Notes under the pieces: generated by a model
The model's input: only the letters and a program-made list of their open reading frames with translations
What the model was told of the DNA's origin: nothing
The model's database searches: none
Program-made: the position numbers and the translations under genes
Shown: piece after piece, positions 6,676 to 7,932 of the stretch
How the letters are laid out: every line of letters begins with the position of its first letter
How positions within the stretch are numbered: the stretch's first letter is position 1
Assembly (NCBI GenBank): GCA_030044485.1
Contig: JASHVQ010000088.1
Location: 1-7,932, forward strand
Length of the DNA stretch: 7,932 bases
Origin: Methylovirgula sp.
GTDB taxonomy: Bacteria > Pseudomonadota > Alphaproteobacteria > Rhizobiales > Beijerinckiaceae
Direction of reading: 5' to 3'

Positions 6676-7605
6676 TCAGGCCCTATCTTCTTCCCGATCC
6701 ATCTCGAACACCCGGCTGGCGCGCACGTCGGCGGCATCGATCGTCATCAAATCGTCGAGCGAAACGAGCCCGGGGTGCTCGAAATGCCGGTTGGCCTGGC
6801 GCAGCCGCATGCGGTCGAGCGCATTGCGGATCGAGCGGGCATTGGCGAAATGCGGCTGTTTGCGGCGCGCCGCAATATAGTCGCGGAACGCCTTCGCGCC
6901 CGACGCGTCGAAACGATAGCTCTGCGCCGCGAGCATCTTTTCGGCGATCGCCATCAATTCCTCGTCCGAATAGTCGGGGAAGTCGATGTGATGGGCGATG
7001 CGCGAGCGAAATCCCGGATTGGAGCGGAAGAAGCGGTCCATTCGCTCCGCGTAGCCCGCGAAGATCACGACGAGATCGTCGCGCTGGTTCTCCATGACTT
7101 GAAGCAGAATCTCGATCGCCTCCTGCCCATAGTCGCGCTCGTTCTCCGGGCGATAGAGGTAATAGGCCTCGTCGATGAACAGCACGCCGCCCATCGCCTT
7201 CTTGATGACCTCGCGCGTCTTCGGCGCGGTGTGGCCGATGTATTGGCCGACGAGATCGTCGCGCGTCACCGAGACGAGATGGCCGCGGCGCACGTAACCG
7301 AGCTTGTGCAGAATCTCGGCCATGCGCAGCGCGACCGTGGTCTTGCCGGTTCCGGGATTGCCGGTGAAGCTCATGTGCAGCGTCGGCGTCGCAGAGGCGA
7401 GCCCCATCCGCTTGCGCACGCGGTCGACGAGCAGCAGAGCGGCGATCTGGCGGATACGGGTTTTGACGGGCGCGAGGCCGACAAGCTCCTTGTCGAGCCC
7501 GTCGAGCACTTCGGCAACATGTGTGTCGGCAAGTTCGCGGCGCAGATCTATGCCGGCAACGTCGGCGGCGGACGTCTCAAGGCTTCCCGTTTCGGCAGAG
7601 GTCAT
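6676..7605 (-). CDS. cbbX: Red-type RubisCO activase CbbX (AAA+ ATPase)
   Basis: CbbX is a hexameric AAA+ motor that uses ATP to thread the C-terminus of the red-type RubisCO large subunit and release inhibitory sugar phosphates from blocked active sites. The product is 309 residues, the usual length. Walker A is GNPGTGKTT (82-90), the pore-loop segment is [14 protein letters not shown] (117-130), and Walker B is VLFIDEA (141-147). The segments [19 protein letters not shown] (184-202), which holds the arginine-finger region, and [21 protein letters not shown] (253-273), the sensor-2 region, follow in the expected order and are typical of CbbX. It begins 12 bases after the cbbS stop, in the same reading frame, without a visible Shine-Dalgarno. 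Translation is therefore probably coupled to cbbS. No cbbY or other Calvin-cycle gene follows; a repeat lies directly behind the stop. All key motifs look intact. Confidence 0.97.
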   Translation of the reverse strand: MTSAETGSLETSAADVAGIDLRRELADTHVAEVLDGLDKELVGLAPVKTRIRQIAALLLVDRVRKRMGLASATPTLHMSFTGNPGTGKTTVALRMAEILHKLGYVRRGHLVSVTRDDLVGQYIGHTAPKTREVIKKAMGGVLFIDEAYYLYRPENERDYGQEAIEILLQVMENQRDDLVVIFAGYAERMDRFFRSNPGFRSRIAHHIDFPDYSDEELMAIAEKMLAAQSYRFDASGAKAFRDYIAARRKQPHFANARSIRNALDRMRLRQANRHFEHPGLVSLDDLMTIDAADVRASRVFEMDREEDRA

Positions 7606-7617
7606 AGAAGCTGCGGC

Positions 7618-7932
7618 CTAATCTGCGGCGGCGCGTTCCGACTGCACGCTATAGAGGACGAGGCGCCCCGCGCTCTCGGTGCGGGTTAAGCGAAAGCCGC
7701 GCTCTTTCTTCGGCCGGTTGACCAGGAATGAAATCCGCACGCTTTCCCAGCCGTGGCTCGAATCGAAGCCCGAGACGCGGATATAATCGTCGGCGTGAAC
7801 CTTGCGGCAGGCGTCGAGTTCGAGCATGACGGCGGCCGCGTCGCGGATGTCGAACATCGGCAGGCCCCACATTTCCCAATAGGTGTTGCGCGGATGCGGG
7901 TCGTCGGTGAATTCGATGTTCACCGCCCATCC
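7618..7932 (-). CDS. cbbS: RubisCO small subunit, Form IC (red type), 5' end outside window
   Basis: The last 104 residues or so of the small subunit of ribulose-1,5-bisphosphate carboxylase/oxygenase are visible, running off the window edge. Bases 7924-7932 encode Gly-Trp-Ala directly before the GTG at 7923, so that GTG is an internal valine and the true start, about 30 residues earlier, is not here. Diagnostic stretches are DDPHPRNTYWEMWGLPMFD, IRVSGFDSSHGWESVRISF and NRPKKERGFRLTRTE, all characteristic of proteobacterial Form IC small subunits. The tail after RTESAGR is short, as in the Rhodobacter type. The protein assembles with CbbL into an L8S8 enzyme in the cytoplasm that fixes CO2. 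cbbL is expected just upstream, outside the window. The adjoining cbbX is the activase specific to this RubisCO class. Confidence 0.97.
   Translation of the reverse strand, partial: GWAVNIEFTDDPHPRNTYWEMWGLPMFDIRDAAAVMLELDACRKVHADDYIRVSGFDSSHGWESVRISFLVNRPKKERGFRLTRTESAGRLVLYSVQSERAAAD

Noticed and set aside
6513..7097. Plus-strand open frame starting within the repeats
   Set aside because: Its first part is repeat sequence and the rest is antisense to cbbX; no independent support.
6775..7689. Plus-strand open frame of 304 residues opposite cbbX
   Set aside because: cbbX is unmistakable on the other strand; this is its shadow.
7618..7923. GTG at 7923 as the cbbS start
   Set aside because: Codons before it continue the conserved small-subunit sequence (Gly-Trp-Ala-Val-Asn), so the true start is outside the window.

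Overview
The window is GC-rich, densely coding DNA from a bacterium, most likely an alphaproteobacterium of the Rhizobiales/Hyphomicrobiales. The main pointers are a red-type (Form IC) RubisCO small subunit followed by the RubisCO activase CbbX, and palindromic intergenic repeats of the 'cattgcgag...gaagcaatccag' and 'ctggaccccgg' kinds known from Bradyrhizobium, Rhodopseudomonas and relatives. Family or genus cannot be fixed from the sequence alone.

Left half, plus strand (1-4982): the 3' end of a FAD-dependent (amine-oxidase/UDP-galactopyranose-mutase-like) oxidoreductase overlaps by one base a GtrA-family four-helix membrane protein. Four bases later comes a large polytopic membrane protein with a C-terminal extramembrane domain, which I do not recognise but which resembles GT-C-type glycosyltransferases in layout. 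These three look like one translationally coupled operon, plausibly handling polyprenyl-phosphate-linked sugars or envelope polysaccharide. After a 48-base gap comes a 699-residue membrane-anchored protein. It has a VWA-like segment with a DHSGS MIDAS-type motif, and then a class I glutamine-amidotransferase-like fold with no catalytic cysteine.

Right half, minus strand (4990-7932): read in the direction of transcription, this is the 3' part of a Calvin-cycle operon, cbbS (5' end outside the window) then cbbX. A 243-base spacer with two palindromic repeats follows, and then a PutP-like sodium:solute symporter. The symporter converges tail-to-tail with the 699-residue gene, with only 7 bases between their stop codons.

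No tRNA, rRNA, CRISPR array, transposase or phage gene is visible. The most unusual points are the placement of an SSS-family transporter that lacks the PutP Asp55 equivalent behind cbbSX, the FAD oxidoreductase-GtrA-polytopic protein module, and the entirely cysteine-free amidotransferase-like protein. None of these alone proves a new system.
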